64,000 bases of DNA, from positions 7,805,891 through 7,869,890 of the forward strand of contig NC_092180.1 in the NCBI RefSeq assembly GCF_043641665.1. Direction: 5' to 3'. Both the position numbers and the translations under genes were made by a program. The notes under the pieces are model-generated. The model was not told the DNA's origin, ran no database searches, and saw nothing but the letters and a program-made list of their open reading frames with translations. The DNA is from Enoplosus armatus (Eukaryota > Chordata > Actinopteri > Centrarchiformes > Enoplosidae). Shown here one piece after another: positions 24,909 to 38,200 of the stretch. The number at the start of each line of letters is the position of its first letter. Within the stretch, counting starts at the first letter, position 1.

Positions 24909-27900
24909 ATGGAATACTTGCTCCAGGTGAAAATAGGCGCTCTGATCGGTTTATTGCTCTTAACCCTCCTTTTTGGATTTATCCCTGCTAAAGTCAAGTG
25001 GTTCAGAGACACAAACGGGACAGGTTGGTAAACCTTACCTTAATATAACATAAGCAGCTCACATAAACAACTGTTAACGTTAGCATTGGTGTACAGTCTA
25101 TACCACTGTTATATTCATCTTTCAAAGAAGAGGGGGCATTAAACCACAGATAAACAATGTGGATTATGGCGAAAAATGTAAACTTTTTACTTTGATTGGA
25201 TTACTTGTTGCTGTATTACTCTGATGCCGACCTAAAAAAGGAAAGTCACTGATTCATTTGCAGTTTTCATTTCTATTCTACGATGTGTTACAATTTGCAA
25301 ATGGACCATCCAACCTTAAATGGTCCGAAGTTTAAATGAAGTGTGGTGTTATGTTTAAGACCAGCGGAAGGAACAGGGTCGTAGATAGTGTTGTTGTTGT
25401 TTCACCCGCCTTCTGTCTAACTGAATCACATGTTTAGCTGTAGATAGTATTGTAAAGGCAATTAACTGTTATTGATTTTATCAACTGTGACACAGAAACC
25501 ATTAACAAAGTGATAACAGAGTAGTGGTAAACAGTTGTTAGTAACAGGGTGGCTTTTAACCATTGATCATATTCATAAACAACCACCATTATGAGCAAAA
25601 AATACTAATTCTTACGGAAATGTTTGAATGTTTTATTTTTATTAAAACATTTGCTTGTGGGCTTGTGATGGGCTGACATTGTAATTATTGCACCATCACA
25701 GTGTTTCTGTGATTTGTCAACCTAAATGTATGTATGTATGTGTAATGTGTAAGTTCATCACGAGCATTAATAAACCTTCCTCTCACCCGTGGGCTGGAGT
25801 CACCTGATAGGGATGAAGCCAGAAGCCCAAAGCCTTCTTAGCACACGGTCACATGTAATTTGATGTATAACAGGCAGAATGAGGCTGTCTGAATGGTGAA
25901 CTTTGGCTTTCTTACATGGAAGTGAAAGTATCATTTCTCTCCCTACATCCGTCTGTGTGCTCATCATGATGCCTTCATGATGTGTCACATGATATTTCAA
26001 CAACTATTCTAACTTTGGAAGTGGCAGTTTCATTATGAGTGCTGTGTCTGAGAAGTACCATCAGTTATAGCCAATTAAGTAATAATGTTTTTTTTATTTA
26101 ACCAATTGATAATAACAAGTTAGAAAATCGAAATGCCCCAAAAATAATCATGATTCACTAATAGATTTCTTTCTGGGAAATGCATGAAATCCGAGTAACT
26201 CATAACTGAGTCTAAAATTGGAAAATATGCTGTTTACTCTGCAGTTTATAGCTTTATGTCTGTAGTGTTTTTACCATTGTGTGAAACACAAGAGATGTTT
26301 TGTCTTTCCATTTGCAGAAACACACCGCACAGTTCTGAGTCTGATCAGCTGTTTTGCCGGCGGGGTTTTCCTGGCAGCATGTCTCCTCGACATCATTCCA
26401 GATTATCTGTCAGACATCAACGCTGAGCTGGATGCTCGGGAGGTGGAGGTACGTCCAAGTATGGGGTGACTTAGACAAACTCAGGGTCTGAATACACACT
26501 TGGGCTGCAACAAACGGTTATTTTTACTGTAAATGTATCAGTCAGTATTTTTTTCAAGTAACCTATTAATCATTTAGTCTATAAAATGTCAGAAAGCAGT
26601 GAAAAATGCACATCTCAACTTCTCAGAGCGCAAGTTGACCTCTTCAAATGATTTGTTTTGTCATACCAGCAGTCAAAAACCCCAAAATGTAAAATTCACA
26701 ATGATATCAAATAGAAAAAAATCAGAAAATCCTCACATTTGAGGAGCTGGAATCAGAGGATGTTTTGTGTTCGTACTTGGTTATTTAAATGAAAAAGACA
26801 TAAATAAAGGCAGTGAATAAAGTGAGAACAAGTGATCGACGGTTACCACAAGAACTTTGTAGTAACAACATTCTTCAAGAATAAAACAGCTGCTTTGACA
26901 GAGCACTTTTAGATATCCTGTCCTTGATGACTGTACTGTAGTCTGTTTACAATCTCTGTTCCCTAATTCTTGACATTATCAGCATGAGCCTGCAAACTGA
27001 TTAATCTCTCTATGTCGGTCTCAAACAGACCAGTTTCCCCCTTCCAGAGTTCATCATGGCTGCCGGCTTCTTCACGGTCCTCATATTGGAGAGGATTGTC
27101 CTGAACTGTCGAGAGATGGGAGGGACTCAGGAGGAGAGGGCGCCCCTCATTTCGGACAACAGAAATGGGCACGGTCACGGCAATGGAACAAGCCCTGATC
27201 TGGAGAGCAGCGGGCACCACGTCCACGTTGACTTTCAGGCTCACTCCCCCTTTCGCTCCTTCATGCTCTTCCTCTCCCTCTCGCTCCATTCGGTTTTTGA
27301 GGGTCTTGCTATCGGCCTGCAGAGCACTGACTCAAAGGTGAGAAGACAGAAAGTACTTCACTTGGTGTTAAAGGGGTCCTGAGGAATTTTCTTGTAAACA
27401 AACAGCGTTATGTTTACATTCAGTGTTATTCACCAAACCGCAGTCTAAAACCCTTAAACCTTTAAATCTGCTTAAAGTTCCACAGAATACACAGCAATTG
27501 TTGTTTTCTCCACTTTCTTTTTCCTTTTAAAGAATCAAATTCTTATTTAAAGTTACCTCTCTGGTTCTTCAGGCTTTATTACACGTCATGCACTTTGCAA
27601 ACACTTGGCAACATAAAGTTGGGAACATATTCACAGCACTCTCATATAGCCAGAAGAAAGCAAGCTTTCAATTTACCGCTTCAGGACGCTTCGACAGGAA
27701 AGGAATCTCACTGTCATGAGAGTCTCATCTGTGTTTTGTGGTCACAAGACGGCCTAAACAGTCTAGTACTGTCAATGTCCCCGCAGGACTTTTCATCTAC
27801 ACATAACTGTGTCTTATGTGTGTGTTCAGCTGGAAATTTACTTTGCTATTTAGAAAAATAAATGTCAGACAGTTAATTCATAGATTGGTTATGAATTAAA

Positions 27901-29266
27901 ATATATATACAAACTTTATTTATTTAGATATATCTCTTTGCAAGTAATATCTAATTTTCAAGGCAGACCAAAGTACTTTTTAGTATTATTATTTTTCACT
28001 GCATAATGAAAAATTACAATAATATATGTTAGAACAAAGGAGAAATTATGAATTAGACATACTATAATAAAACAGACTACTTACTCAGGTGAAACAACTG
28101 GGATTTAAAAGCTAATTCCTAAAAAGGAAAAGTCGACTGTATAAGAGGGGCGTCTGCTTATAGAGGATCACCAGCTGAGAATCATGTTTGTGCTGCGCCG
28201 CAGTGGTTGAATTACTCACGTTGCTACACTCGCATCACTGCGGGTTACAGGTGCAACAGAGCACCCTGCAGACAGACGTGTAACTACCTTGAAACATCTG
28301 ACCAAATCTTTTTTTAGTTTGGTGTTAATTAAATCAACATTATCAGCCTGTGATTTCTTCTGAACCCAGTTGTCACATATTAATTAATCAGTTACCTGTT
28401 GTAAGTGGGCGATATGGATACATCTTTTATTGCAGTATATCTAAGAATATGTTATTTTATATTTTGATATCGATATATGTTACTGTATCGATCATTTTCT
28501 GGAAAATGAAATGAGAAACAGTTGGATGGATAAAATCACCAGACATGAACATCTATTTTTGGCTGATCCAGCAAATTGAATACCTGTAAAATCAGGGCAC
28601 TGCGTTGATAAAGCTAATATAAAAATCTGTTATTGCTATAAAGCAGATATGCTCTTTGATTTGCAGCACTGCATACAATGACCTAGTATTACCAGAGATA
28701 TCAAACGTATAGCTACCATGGTATAAACAGTATCTCCAATAGTTGACAAATCTGTAGTGTCTTGTGGTATATATTGTCACATTTCCCAATTCTGTTTACC
28801 CACCAAAATCCATTGCAGGCTTTATATAAAGAATAATCAACATTTACTATTAATTTTTTTATAAAAATCTATTAAAGGAGATAGAAATAACCATATTCTT
28901 TGTTTTCTCCAGGTTTTAGAGATCTGCATCGCTATACTTGTCCACAAGAGCATCATAGTGTTCAGCCTGTCTGTGAAGCTGGTCCAGAGCGCAGTTCGTC
29001 CTTTATGGGTGGCTGCTTACATCGGAGTGTTCGCCATGATGTCGCCTATAGGCATCGCCATGGGCATCAGTGTGATGGAGGCTCAGCTAGCATCTGGAGC
29101 ACTCATCCAGGCCGTCCTGGAGGGGCTCGCTGCAGGGACGTTTGTTTACATCACCTTTCTAGAGATCCTTCCGCATGAGCTCAACTCCCCCGGGAAGCAG
29201 CTTCTCAAGGTGCTCTTCATCCTGCTGGGCTTCAGCGTCATGGCCGCTCTGACGTTTTTGGGCTGA
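24909..29266 (+). CDS. slc39a1: slc39a1 (ZIP1 zinc importer), complete, four coding exons
   Basis: Plasma-membrane zinc importer of the ZIP family that moves Zn(II) into the cytosol. Coding exons: 24909-25023, 26318-26448, 27029-27337, 28913-29266; frame is kept and gives 302 aa. The N-terminus MEYLLQVKIGALIG opens membrane segment 1; SLISCFAGGVFLAACLLDIIPDYL follows in segment 2. A His-rich cytosolic loop (GHGHG near 129-133 and HHVHVD near 145-150) separates segments 3 and 4. Segment 4 carries HSVFEG (169-174) and segment 5 HK (196-197), the metal-path signatures; the end is LEGLAAGTFVYITFLEILPHEL then MAALTFLG. FAGGVFLA and LEGLAAGTF fit ZIP1 better than ZIP2 or ZIP3. The exon 1 donor must be GTTGGT at 25024, because the nearby GTAAAC would create a stop. 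Kozak context is good (A at -3, G at +4). Confidence 0.95.
26501..26790. mobile_element. hAT-type MITE, 'GCTGCAACGATT' family, copy 3 (left part)
   Basis: GGGCTGCAACAAACGGTTATT matches the family's terminal repeat. The interior TCAGAAAATCCTCACATTTGAGGAGCTGGAATCAGA is the reverse-oriented equivalent of the interior of 20151-20507. No matching right terminus was found, so it is truncated. It lies in slc39a1 intron 2, 52 bases after the exon 2 donor. Confidence 0.55.
28395..28770. repeat. GATATCGATATA-rich dispersed repeat
   Basis: GGGCGATATGGATACATC and TTTTGATATCGATATATG resemble a dispersed teleost element with alternating GATA/TATC words. It lies in slc39a1 intron 3 and is non-coding. Family and boundaries are uncertain. 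Confidence 0.4.
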
Positions 29267-30118
29267 GACCAGAATATCTGTCAGGATGAGAGCTTTGTGC
29301 CAACTACGGTAGATCCCACCAGTGTGTGGGTGACTTTTGTACAGAAAGATAAACTGTCTTCTTTAGTAGGTTTGTTGCTGCACTGTTACATCCAGCATCC
29401 AAGTTTTTAATGTCAAAGGGAGCATGACAACAGATGCTGGTGTTTTATTGTTTTCTATATACTTTTAAAACAAGCAGTCCAAACAATATGTGTATATATA
29501 ATTTCTTTTTAAGAGGATTTTATGTAAAGAAGAAACACTTTACTGGGAGAAGCCCAGGGTCCCCTCATGTATCACTACCCTTGTTTTCAAACATGCTTTG
29601 GACCTGCAAACAAAACCACAGTCTCTGACCTTTGACACTATTGAGGGAACCACTGGAAACAAAGGGCTGCATTACATGTATGTGATACCTTGTAATTAAT
29701 TCAATCATGTCCGTATGTCAGTACCTCAAGATCTTTAATGTTTACATTTTATTTGAAACCAATTCAAATGGGAAGCTTCTTCTTTGCAAAAAGTGCCTTG
29801 AATTTCTGAAGTATTTCTTATCGTTCGTTCTTCACTACAGGTTCAGCTGGATGTTTGGACTTTATTATTAATTATTATTAATGGTGTTTCCACTGACCCA
29901 GGTTTATTTGGTAAACACTGGCATTTTAGTGCAATACTTTTAGATGTAGTTTCCAACATTACGCTGCTTTTACTTCTTATTACAAACTGGATTTCATACG
30001 TTTGTCCAGTAAATTAAATGTAAACTGGCTCCCCGGTGCCTTAAGAAGTTGTAAGTTGTATGAGTGGCAAGGATGAGAAAATATGTGGGATTTCTTTTTA
30101 GTTTGTTTGCACTTTTCC

Positions 30119-30124
30119 AATAAA
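30119..30124 (+). terminator. slc39a1: likely slc39a1 polyadenylation signal
   Basis: AATAAA about 850 bases after the stop codon, followed by TGTTTATTTG. This implies a 3' UTR of roughly 0.87 kb. Confidence 0.5.
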
Positions 30125-31719
30125 TCAGTGTTTATTTGCACAAATGACCGAGGCTAAAATGCGATTGGCTTTAACGATCCACTATTTAATTATTAATATG
30201 TTGACCTTTGTCCTAGTTCTGTTTTGCCACTTTAACTAGACCAGCCTGTGTAAAGTCAGCGTAAATACAGACAAAGTGCTGCTCTATTGATGCTTACAGT
30301 TCTCTATTTTAATTGTGAACAAATGCTTTAAATTTACTAGCCCACATACTTGTATTTGCGTCAGAAAATCAAACCAAGCAGGATGCTACAGTACAGCCCA
30401 CGCAGTAAAACTTGGGACAAAACTGTATTTTTGATGACCCACACATGTAAAGAGGCTTCAACAAAGAATTGAAGAGTAAGTGAAAAACAATGCATTTCAC
30501 AGTATAACACAGTAAAAAAAAAGCACCAGTGTGTATCTGCTTTCAGCCTGCTTAGACTCAAACTAGTATTATGAGTTAGTGTGCAATTCCTGCTTTAGTC
30601 TCTCGTGACAGTCACATTGTTTCCTCATCAGAACAAATGGGAAGTTGGAAAGTGTGTTGGTTACATGAACATATGTCAGCAAAAAAATCGAATGTGGCGT
30701 GTCTCATATTTTGTGCAGACGTGCACATCATCAACATCTGATCGAGACCAATGAAACTAGTATGATGAAACTTACTACACTTCAGTGCCGTTCATGTGCT
30801 TTTTGTCAGAAGGCCAAACTGTGCATTGTAACCTATAAAAAGTAATTTCATTGACTGTCTTTTTGCAAGTAGACTTGCATGTATTATTTTGTGTCTTATG
30901 ATCATTCATCTCATGAGTGAAGTAAAAAAAAATAAAAGAGGAGTTTTCCACCTACTTGTTTTTTTTGTGCAAAAGTTGCACAGCTTGTAATCAATGTTGG
31001 GTGGGTTTATAGAATAATAATAAGATACATAATAAATGATACATAAAATACACTTTTTTATATAATATATATTTTTTACAATATAAACATTCTTTAAATA
31101 TAACTTCAGTTTACTCAAATTGCAAATTGCTCATTAGGGATGATATTTGACGTTTTCTAAATAGATATTTCTTGTATAATAAACATTATATTAGTAGGTG
31201 TCTAAATATATAATATACACAAAGTACATTTACATTTACTTATTTACAACTTAATGGTGTCCCAAAATTGCACTAATACATAAGTTTAGAGTCTGTTATA
31301 TGTATGGGGATTTGATGACATGGGCGTGAATGTAGCAACAGACTACTGGCACCACCAGGTGGGAGTGTTGATCCTCTTATGGATAGCCTCCCCCAGCAGC
31401 ATTTCACAGAGGCAGGATCACAGGACTGAAATATTACCCATGTTTAGCATTACTAATACTTTAATTTGAATAATAATGAAAATAAGGGTTGCCAAATTGC
31501 ATGATGGGTCACTGTCACACTGTCATGGCTCACTGGGACACTTGAATAGAGCACAGCTTTGTTAATGTTATTAGTGACCTTTTCCCCTCTGAAAACTCTT
31601 CAAATTTTAGATCACATGAATATTGTATACAGTACATTCAAAAGAGGAGTCAAACAGTCTGATTCATAATGTGGATGAAATACTGTCTGCATTTGTATTC
31701 ATTGTAGAATGTGATGCGT

Positions 31720-32001
31720 TGCTGTGGATTAAATTACCCGATAGCATGTAAAGTAGTTAAAATGCATCTCACATTCACATTAATGTAGCAGTAATATTCA
31801 TCCAAAAACATCATATACAATAGTAAAACACTGACAGCATAATGAGTACTTGATACTTTATGTGCATTTTGCTGATAATGCTTAAAAACTTTTACTTAAG
31901 TAAGGTTTTCTAATGCAGGACTTTTAATTGCAGAGTATTTTCACAGTGTGGTATTAGTACATTTACTTGAGTAAAGGATCTGAATACTTCTTCCACCACT
32001 G
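31720..32001 (-). mobile_element. hAT MITE, 'CAGTGGTGGAAGAAGTACT' family, truncated
   Basis: The right end TTTACTTGAGTAAAGGATC...CTTCTTCCACCACTG is the reverse complement of the left end of the full copy at 37475. The interior (TTTTACTTAAGTAAGG, GCATTTTGCTGATAATG) also matches in reverse. The opposite terminus is missing. Confidence 0.65.
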
Positions 32002-32189
32002 CCTGTTTGTTGGCTTGCAGGGTGACATAACAGACAGGAATTCCTTTACATCAAAGAACTTAAACAAAAACACTTGCATGGCCATGTCTGATGTGATACA
32101 TGGAGGCATTGTTAACCCCTGTTTGTCTCTGCGAGGGAATAGGAGGTTATTCATCCACTAATGAGAGGTGCTGATAGAGGAACAATAGC

Positions 32190-32430
32190 AGAGTACAGTA
32201 AGTCTGCCAGGCCTGGATGACAGAGGCCTCAGTGTGTGGAGGAGGGAGACCCTGCAGAGCACCGAGCTTTAATGTGGGATGGACACTTCCTCTGTTCGCC
32301 CACAGCTCATTAACCTCTTCTATCAGCTCAGCGATGGCGCTGAACTGTATTCTCCCCTTTTCGCTCTCTCAGACATGATGCAGATTATGTCCGAAGCCTG
32401 CACAAGGTCTGCTTTTTCATGCTGCGATGG
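32190..32430. promoter_or_regulatory. candidate conserved non-coding element upstream of rlbp1
   Basis: A unique, relatively GC-rich block (CAGGCCTGGATGACAGAGGC, AGCTCATTAACCTCTTC, CAGACATGATGCAGATTATG) stands in AT-rich DNA 3 kb upstream of rlbp1. It is repeat-free with no useful reading frame. A regulatory role is only a guess from composition. Confidence 0.2.
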
Positions 32431-33714
32431 CATGCTTTATTCTTGGGGTGCACAATGAATAAAATATGCAAGCCGTGGTCGATCATTTAAAACGTCAATT
32501 ACCAACAACAATTATTTGATCAATGCACTATTCAGTTCAGTTCTTTCTTTCAAAGAGAGGGTTAAAAGGTTAAAATAACCGTTTAGATTGTTTAGAATTG
32601 TTTAAGTAATAGATGAGAGACTAGCATATATCTCCAAAAAATAAAAGCAAATGTGGTAAGATTATGAATTAGTGTAATTAAAGACTGGCAGGTTGTCTGA
32701 TGTTGTGCAATCATGGATAAGTAATCCGTAATCTGGGTCCCAAAACAAGTGGTTCCCTCTGATGAGGATTTCAAAGAATGTGCAGGGAGGAATGTGTAAT
32801 GTGAAGCTGAAAGTGTGAGTCTGTCACATTCCCTTCAACCCTTCATGTCACATGAAAAAAACATTGAGTACGTGTCGGTAAGTATTTGTTAGTTTCTCTT
32901 TGAGACATATATTTATTTGCTTATGTTTCAAATGAAAATGATGTGTGATGAAAATAACCATCAGTAAGGAGTACGGTGGCCCAGAAGTGCCAAACAACAA
33001 AATAGTCCCAGTTTTGTTAATGTGTTTTCTAAAATGTTTATGTTTTCTATTTCATTAGTTTGTTTTCTCTGATTTTGTTGTTGTTGTTGTGTTTTCTGTT
33101 TTGGATTTTTGTGAAATGAGTTTTGTAAATGAAAATGTGTTCTGTGAAATCTCACTGTTTTCTGTAATGTCGACATGACCTCTAAAATGTTATTCTGTTT
33201 TTTTTACTTTATCCTCATCCTACTGACTGAGGTACCTGCAGACCCCAGAGGTATACTTTATGTCATATCTCACAGGTGCTTTATTCTATCATTTCCAATT
33301 TTTGAGTTCAAATCATTGTTTTCTGTTTCTGTTTTAATTAATAACAATGTATTATAATGTATATGTACCTAATTCTGCCTATGCAGTATTTGTTGAATTC
33401 ATGTTTGCCATGAGTCCCTCCTCCCCCCCTCACTATCGGGGGGGAGGAGGGCACTGAGTCATTTTGTGCTCTGTCGATGACCATAAATACTGCTCTTCCT
33501 AAAGTAAGATGATGGTCAACTTTCCAAAAACAATAATAATCTAATTTTTCACATTAATTAATGTTTTGAGAATAAACATTTTGCTTTCTTACAGTAGTTT
33601 CAGTCGGTAGTCCTTGTATGTTAAATCTGTTGGTAGGGTGAGGGTTAATGTGTTTCATCCAGTGTTGTTATGCTTTGCTCCTCAGGACCTCTGTAGTCCC
33701 AGACCAACACACCT

Positions 33715-33745
33715 CTCCTCCTCCTCCTCCTCCTCCTCCTCCTCC
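33715..33745. repeat. (CTC)n microsatellite
   Basis: A trinucleotide CTC array of about 31 bases. Confidence 0.9.
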
Positions 33746-34929
33746 CAGCTCCTCCTTCACTTCACAGTTTGCATTATGTCGATTAGCCACTCATTGTAAT
33801 CCACTGTGTCATTGTAATCCTGCTTTGAGTGACGTTTTCAGTAACTCCTCCCCTCCCGGTCCTCTCTCCTCCTGTTGTCTCCTCTGCCACTCTGTCTACT
33901 CCTCTCATCCCGTCTGCTGAAGGTAAATCTGCTCGGCTCTGTAGTTAGAATAACCCTAATGATGAGCACTGTAAGGGTATTTCATTGGATGTTGAGTAAT
34001 AGATTAACACTATTGTTTTACTGTAATGAATGAATGTGTCATTAAGGGTTTAAATTCAGTGTCCATGCATTGGATGTTTTGTTCATTGCACTGTTTGATG
34101 TTCTGTATTTGATTTAACTTAAACCCACAGTACCAGGAGTAGCTCTCAGTAGTGGACTAACACACTCATACTAAGAGCTGAGGGTATCTGTGTCATGATC
34201 CTTGGTTAAAGAACTTTAAATCAATGTACCATGTCTAGTAAATGTAGCTCTCTTTTAAGATAGCAGTTAGATTGGGTATAATCCCAGTTTGTGCCTCTCA
34301 AGTATTAACATTACATTCAAGTCACAACAGTAAGCATCTGATTTTATAAAAAACAAATACCCAGTGCTCTTTGAAAACCCCAAAATGTTTCTTTAAAAAC
34401 TCCAACTGCTGTACCGAAGGTATTCCCAAAAATGATCAAAGTCTCTTCTAACCATCTGGATGTAAAATATTCTGTTTATTCACAACAAAAATGTTTCCTG
34501 ATCCAAACAGAGATGGTAGCCAGAAATTACATATGTTCTTGTTCAATTTGTACAGCGTGAAACAAAAAAAAGTGGTACTATATTATACATGAGTATATAT
34601 TGATGTTTGTGCATGTTTTCATAAAAAAAAATAGTGCAATTTACAAAAAGAGCAAGGACATTATGTCCTTTCTTGCTACTTATTAGGAAATAGTCACAGC
34701 AACAGAATATTTTTTCATCCAGATGGTTTAAAGAGTTTTTCAGAACTGCAGTAACTGTTGTTAAACAATCTTCTGTTGTTGTTTTTTTAAATATCACCAG
34801 GCATTTCTTTAGCAAAACATCAGATGTTTGACTCCGGGATTCAAATATAATACATGAGGAACAAACTCGGGCCAGACTGGGTGATTCAGTTTTATGGATC
34901 AGTGGATATCTGCTGTTTTGTAACTGTAC

Positions 34930-35242
34930 TGTGTCAGGTTGTTGTGTAAGAGGATGTCTGCTCCACTGATGAAGAAACCTTCATCTTCAACATTATGACG
35001 TCACAGAGCCACCTGCTGTATTTATGTAGATCATTTATGAGGATTTTGTTGTATACCAATAACTGGATTAATGCATTTCTGACCCCGGGGCCTCTCCTTA
35101 ACAATCTCTGACACGAACAAACAAAATGTCTGGACGACTCCGAAAGAAAGATTTCAACAACAGTTTGACGTGCTCCTGTTGTGTTTGTGCCAATTCTTCT
35201 TTCTTCGCAGTGTTAGCGAAGCTGCTGTGAGACGCTGCAACC
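34930..35242 (+). promoter_or_regulatory. rlbp1: rlbp1 promoter / 5' UTR candidate
   Basis: Directly upstream of the rlbp1 ATG. CTGGATTAATGC holds an OTX/CRX-type GGATTA at 35065-35070; CRX-family sites are known in retinal gene promoters including mammalian Rlbp1. A CRE-like TGACGTCA lies near 34998. The exact start of transcription is unknown. Confidence 0.35.
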
Positions 35243-38200
35243 ATGGCTGCTGTAAGTTTAATTACTTTGCAACAATTCAAGAGCACTTGAGTGTCACTTT
35301 GTCTCTGTTTTAGCCAGTTTGTAAGTTGTTTCTGGCCTCACTTCATTGGCTGGCCCTGGGTTGAAAGCTCTTGGAGGTTTGACTGTCAGCTCATGATGCT
35401 GCTTAATGCTGTTATTGTGCCAGTAAGATGCTGGCTCTGGGATGGACCCATAAGCTGTTTTTAAGAAGTGGCTTTAGAAGTCCTTTCTGTAATCATGTGA
35501 AGCAGATTAACCAGCCGTTCACTGGTGTGCATCGTTCGGGGGTCTGCACCGGCTCAGATGGGTTGTGGGTTCTCAACTTAGTCACTGTAATGAGCTGCCA
35601 TTGAAGTATTCGAGCAGTAAAGCATGTATAATAGTGTCACTCTTGTTCTGTTTGAAAAACTGCAGTTAACTGAGGCTTAAAACAGTGATGTTAAAGACAA
35701 ACATAGAGGAGGATTTCAACCAAATTGGTTTGTTAGTGTATGGCAGTATACCCAAGAAACTAGAGGGGAGATCTGATGATTGATAATAACCTGCATGAGA
35801 TGATATGATTGACACATTCATCTTCATGCAGACTGGATCTTTCCGTATGGTGTCGGAGGAGGAGCAGGCCATGAGGTCTAAGCTGGAGCATTTGACAGTG
35901 AAGGATCATGGGCCGGTGTTTGGGCCGTGCCACAAACTGCCTGGTCACACTATGCAGAAGGTAAAACATGATGGCAGCACACACAGATGAGTCCAAACCA
36001 GAATATTAAAGTCTTTTTGTCCCTGCAGACCCCAACATTTGCCTGATGTGTTTGTTCCACTCATTTTGTGCTTTCCATGTTTTTCTTTGTCCTCCAGGCG
36101 AAGGACGAGCTGAATGAGACGGAGGAGAGGCGGGCGTCGTCGCTGAAAGATCTGCGGGCCATGATGAAGGAGAGGGCGGCGGAGGGGGACGACCTGGCCA
36201 AACTGGTGCTGGAGCGCTTCGGGGACAAACCGGACTCTCTGATGCTGCGCTTCCTCAGAGCTCGCAAGTTTGACGTCGTCAGAACCCATGAGCTCATGAA
36301 GGGTCAGTGGTAGAAGAGACAATCTTTAGCCTATGTTATTTTGGCCTCCATATGCTTTGATTCAGTTTCTGCAGACTTTTTCCAATAGCTTCAGTAATTG
36401 AGGGTGAGACCTCTTTTGTGCTCCTTGTTTGCATGAATCCTGCCCATCACTGAGACAGGGAGGCATGTGTTCATTAATTGGGGGCTTTTAGATGCTTCAG
36501 AGTTTCCCCTGACAAAGCCCTCCTTTGTGTCCAAATGGGACAGCAAGTTTTACTTCACTTGTGAACCCACAGAGTTCTCCTGGGAACCTCACAGCACATG
36601 TGCTGATTGTGTTGGTCTGGGCGGAAAGAAGAGATTAAAAAGCAGAGTGAGTTTGACACTCCTATGAGAAGATACCATGCTTATGACTTGCTTATTGTAT
36701 TTGTAGTTGTATGATATAAATCTCTCATCACAAACCCCCAAAATTAACTAACAATTTATACCAACTGTAACCTACTATAACCGAAATCAGCCATCACCCC
36801 TAATTCTAACCCTTAATACCAGGTCTTGCTGTTGCTGTGAGAATATTTGGTCCTCACAAAGACAGAAGCACGACAAAAACACACACACACACATTTACGA
36901 ATATAGAAGCAGAACTTGTTAGTGTGAGAGGGGAATGTGATGTGAACTTGTTTCGTGGGGTTAATTGCTGCCTGCGAGTAAAACCCTGAACACATGCATG
37001 TGCAACAGGACTCAGGCACTCTCACTCTGGGTTAATTGGTGCCTCGGTATGAAGAGGCTGAGAGCAGCGCTGTAGATGCACTGAGACAGTGGTGTCATTG
37101 TGTTTGGCACATCAACAACCTGCACTGAACACTCATACTGTACACAACGGGACCCATTAGTGTCTGATAAGAGAACGCAGCTTTTAATTGTGGTTTGTGT
37201 GGTTTGGGGGTCCTCTAGGTTATGTGCGCTTCAGGAAGGAGTATCCTGAGCTGTTCGAGAACCTGACCCCTGAGGCAGTCCGCAGCACCATCGAGGCGGG
37301 TTACCCGGTGGTTCTGCCCAGCAGGGACAAGTACGGCCGCGTGGTCCTGCTCTTCAACATCGAGAACTGGGACCTGGAGGAGATCACGTTCGATGAGGTA
37401 GCTGTAACCTCTTTGTCATAACTGCAACTGGAAATGTTCGAGCATATTATTCAAAAGTATTTGTTAGAAATACACAGTGGTGGAAGAAGTACTCAGATCC
37501 TTTACTTGAGTAAAAGTAACAATACCACAGTGTACAAATACTCATTACAAGTCCTTCATTAGAAATTCTACTCTTCTAAGTATTACCAGCAAAATGTACT
37601 TAAAGTATCAAAAGGAGAAGTACTCAAAATGCAAAATGGACCCTTTAAGAGTGTTCAATTATGAACTGAAAGATGACAATCTTATGCACGCAAGATATTA
37701 ATTTGTACACGCAAGTTTTTATCATGTTACAAGATAAAAATATATGTAAATTTCAGACTTTAAGGGCTCTCCTGTTAGTCTTTAATCTTTTTTATAACTT
37801 TATTATTGATGACATTCCACGATGAGCTCCAACCTGAGCAGGTCTAATCAGCAGCATAACTGAAAACACCTGTGAGGGAGGCCTTTAATCTGTAACAATG
37901 CTTCATATTTAACAAGCTGATCATAATAAAAGTAACCAGTGACAAATAAATGTAGTGGAGCAAAAGTAAGTACAATATTCCTCTCTGCAATCAAGTATAA
38001 AGTAGCATAAATTGGATATATTAAGTACAAGTACCTCAAAACTGTACGCAAGAACAGTACTAAATCTACTAAGTTTCTTTACACCACTGAAAATAAGTCT
38101 TGTGTGTGTCACAGATCTTAAGAGCGTATTGCGTGATCCTGGAGAAGTTGCTGGAGAATGAAGAAACCCAGATTAATGGCTTCGTCCTGATTGAGAATTT

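Larger units (their letters stand above)
30140..34900. other. slc39a1-rlbp1 intergenic region
   Basis: About 4.8 kb without a recognised gene. It is AT-rich with short frames only. It holds a hAT MITE end (31720-32001), a unique patch at 32190-32430, a CTC microsatellite (33715-33745), and sequence grading into the rlbp1 promoter. Confidence 0.55.

Noticed and set aside
30140..35240. mir-9-3 hairpin, which lies near this synteny block in mammals
   Set aside because: I looked for the mature miR-9 sequence start TCTTTGGTTATC on both strands and did not see it.
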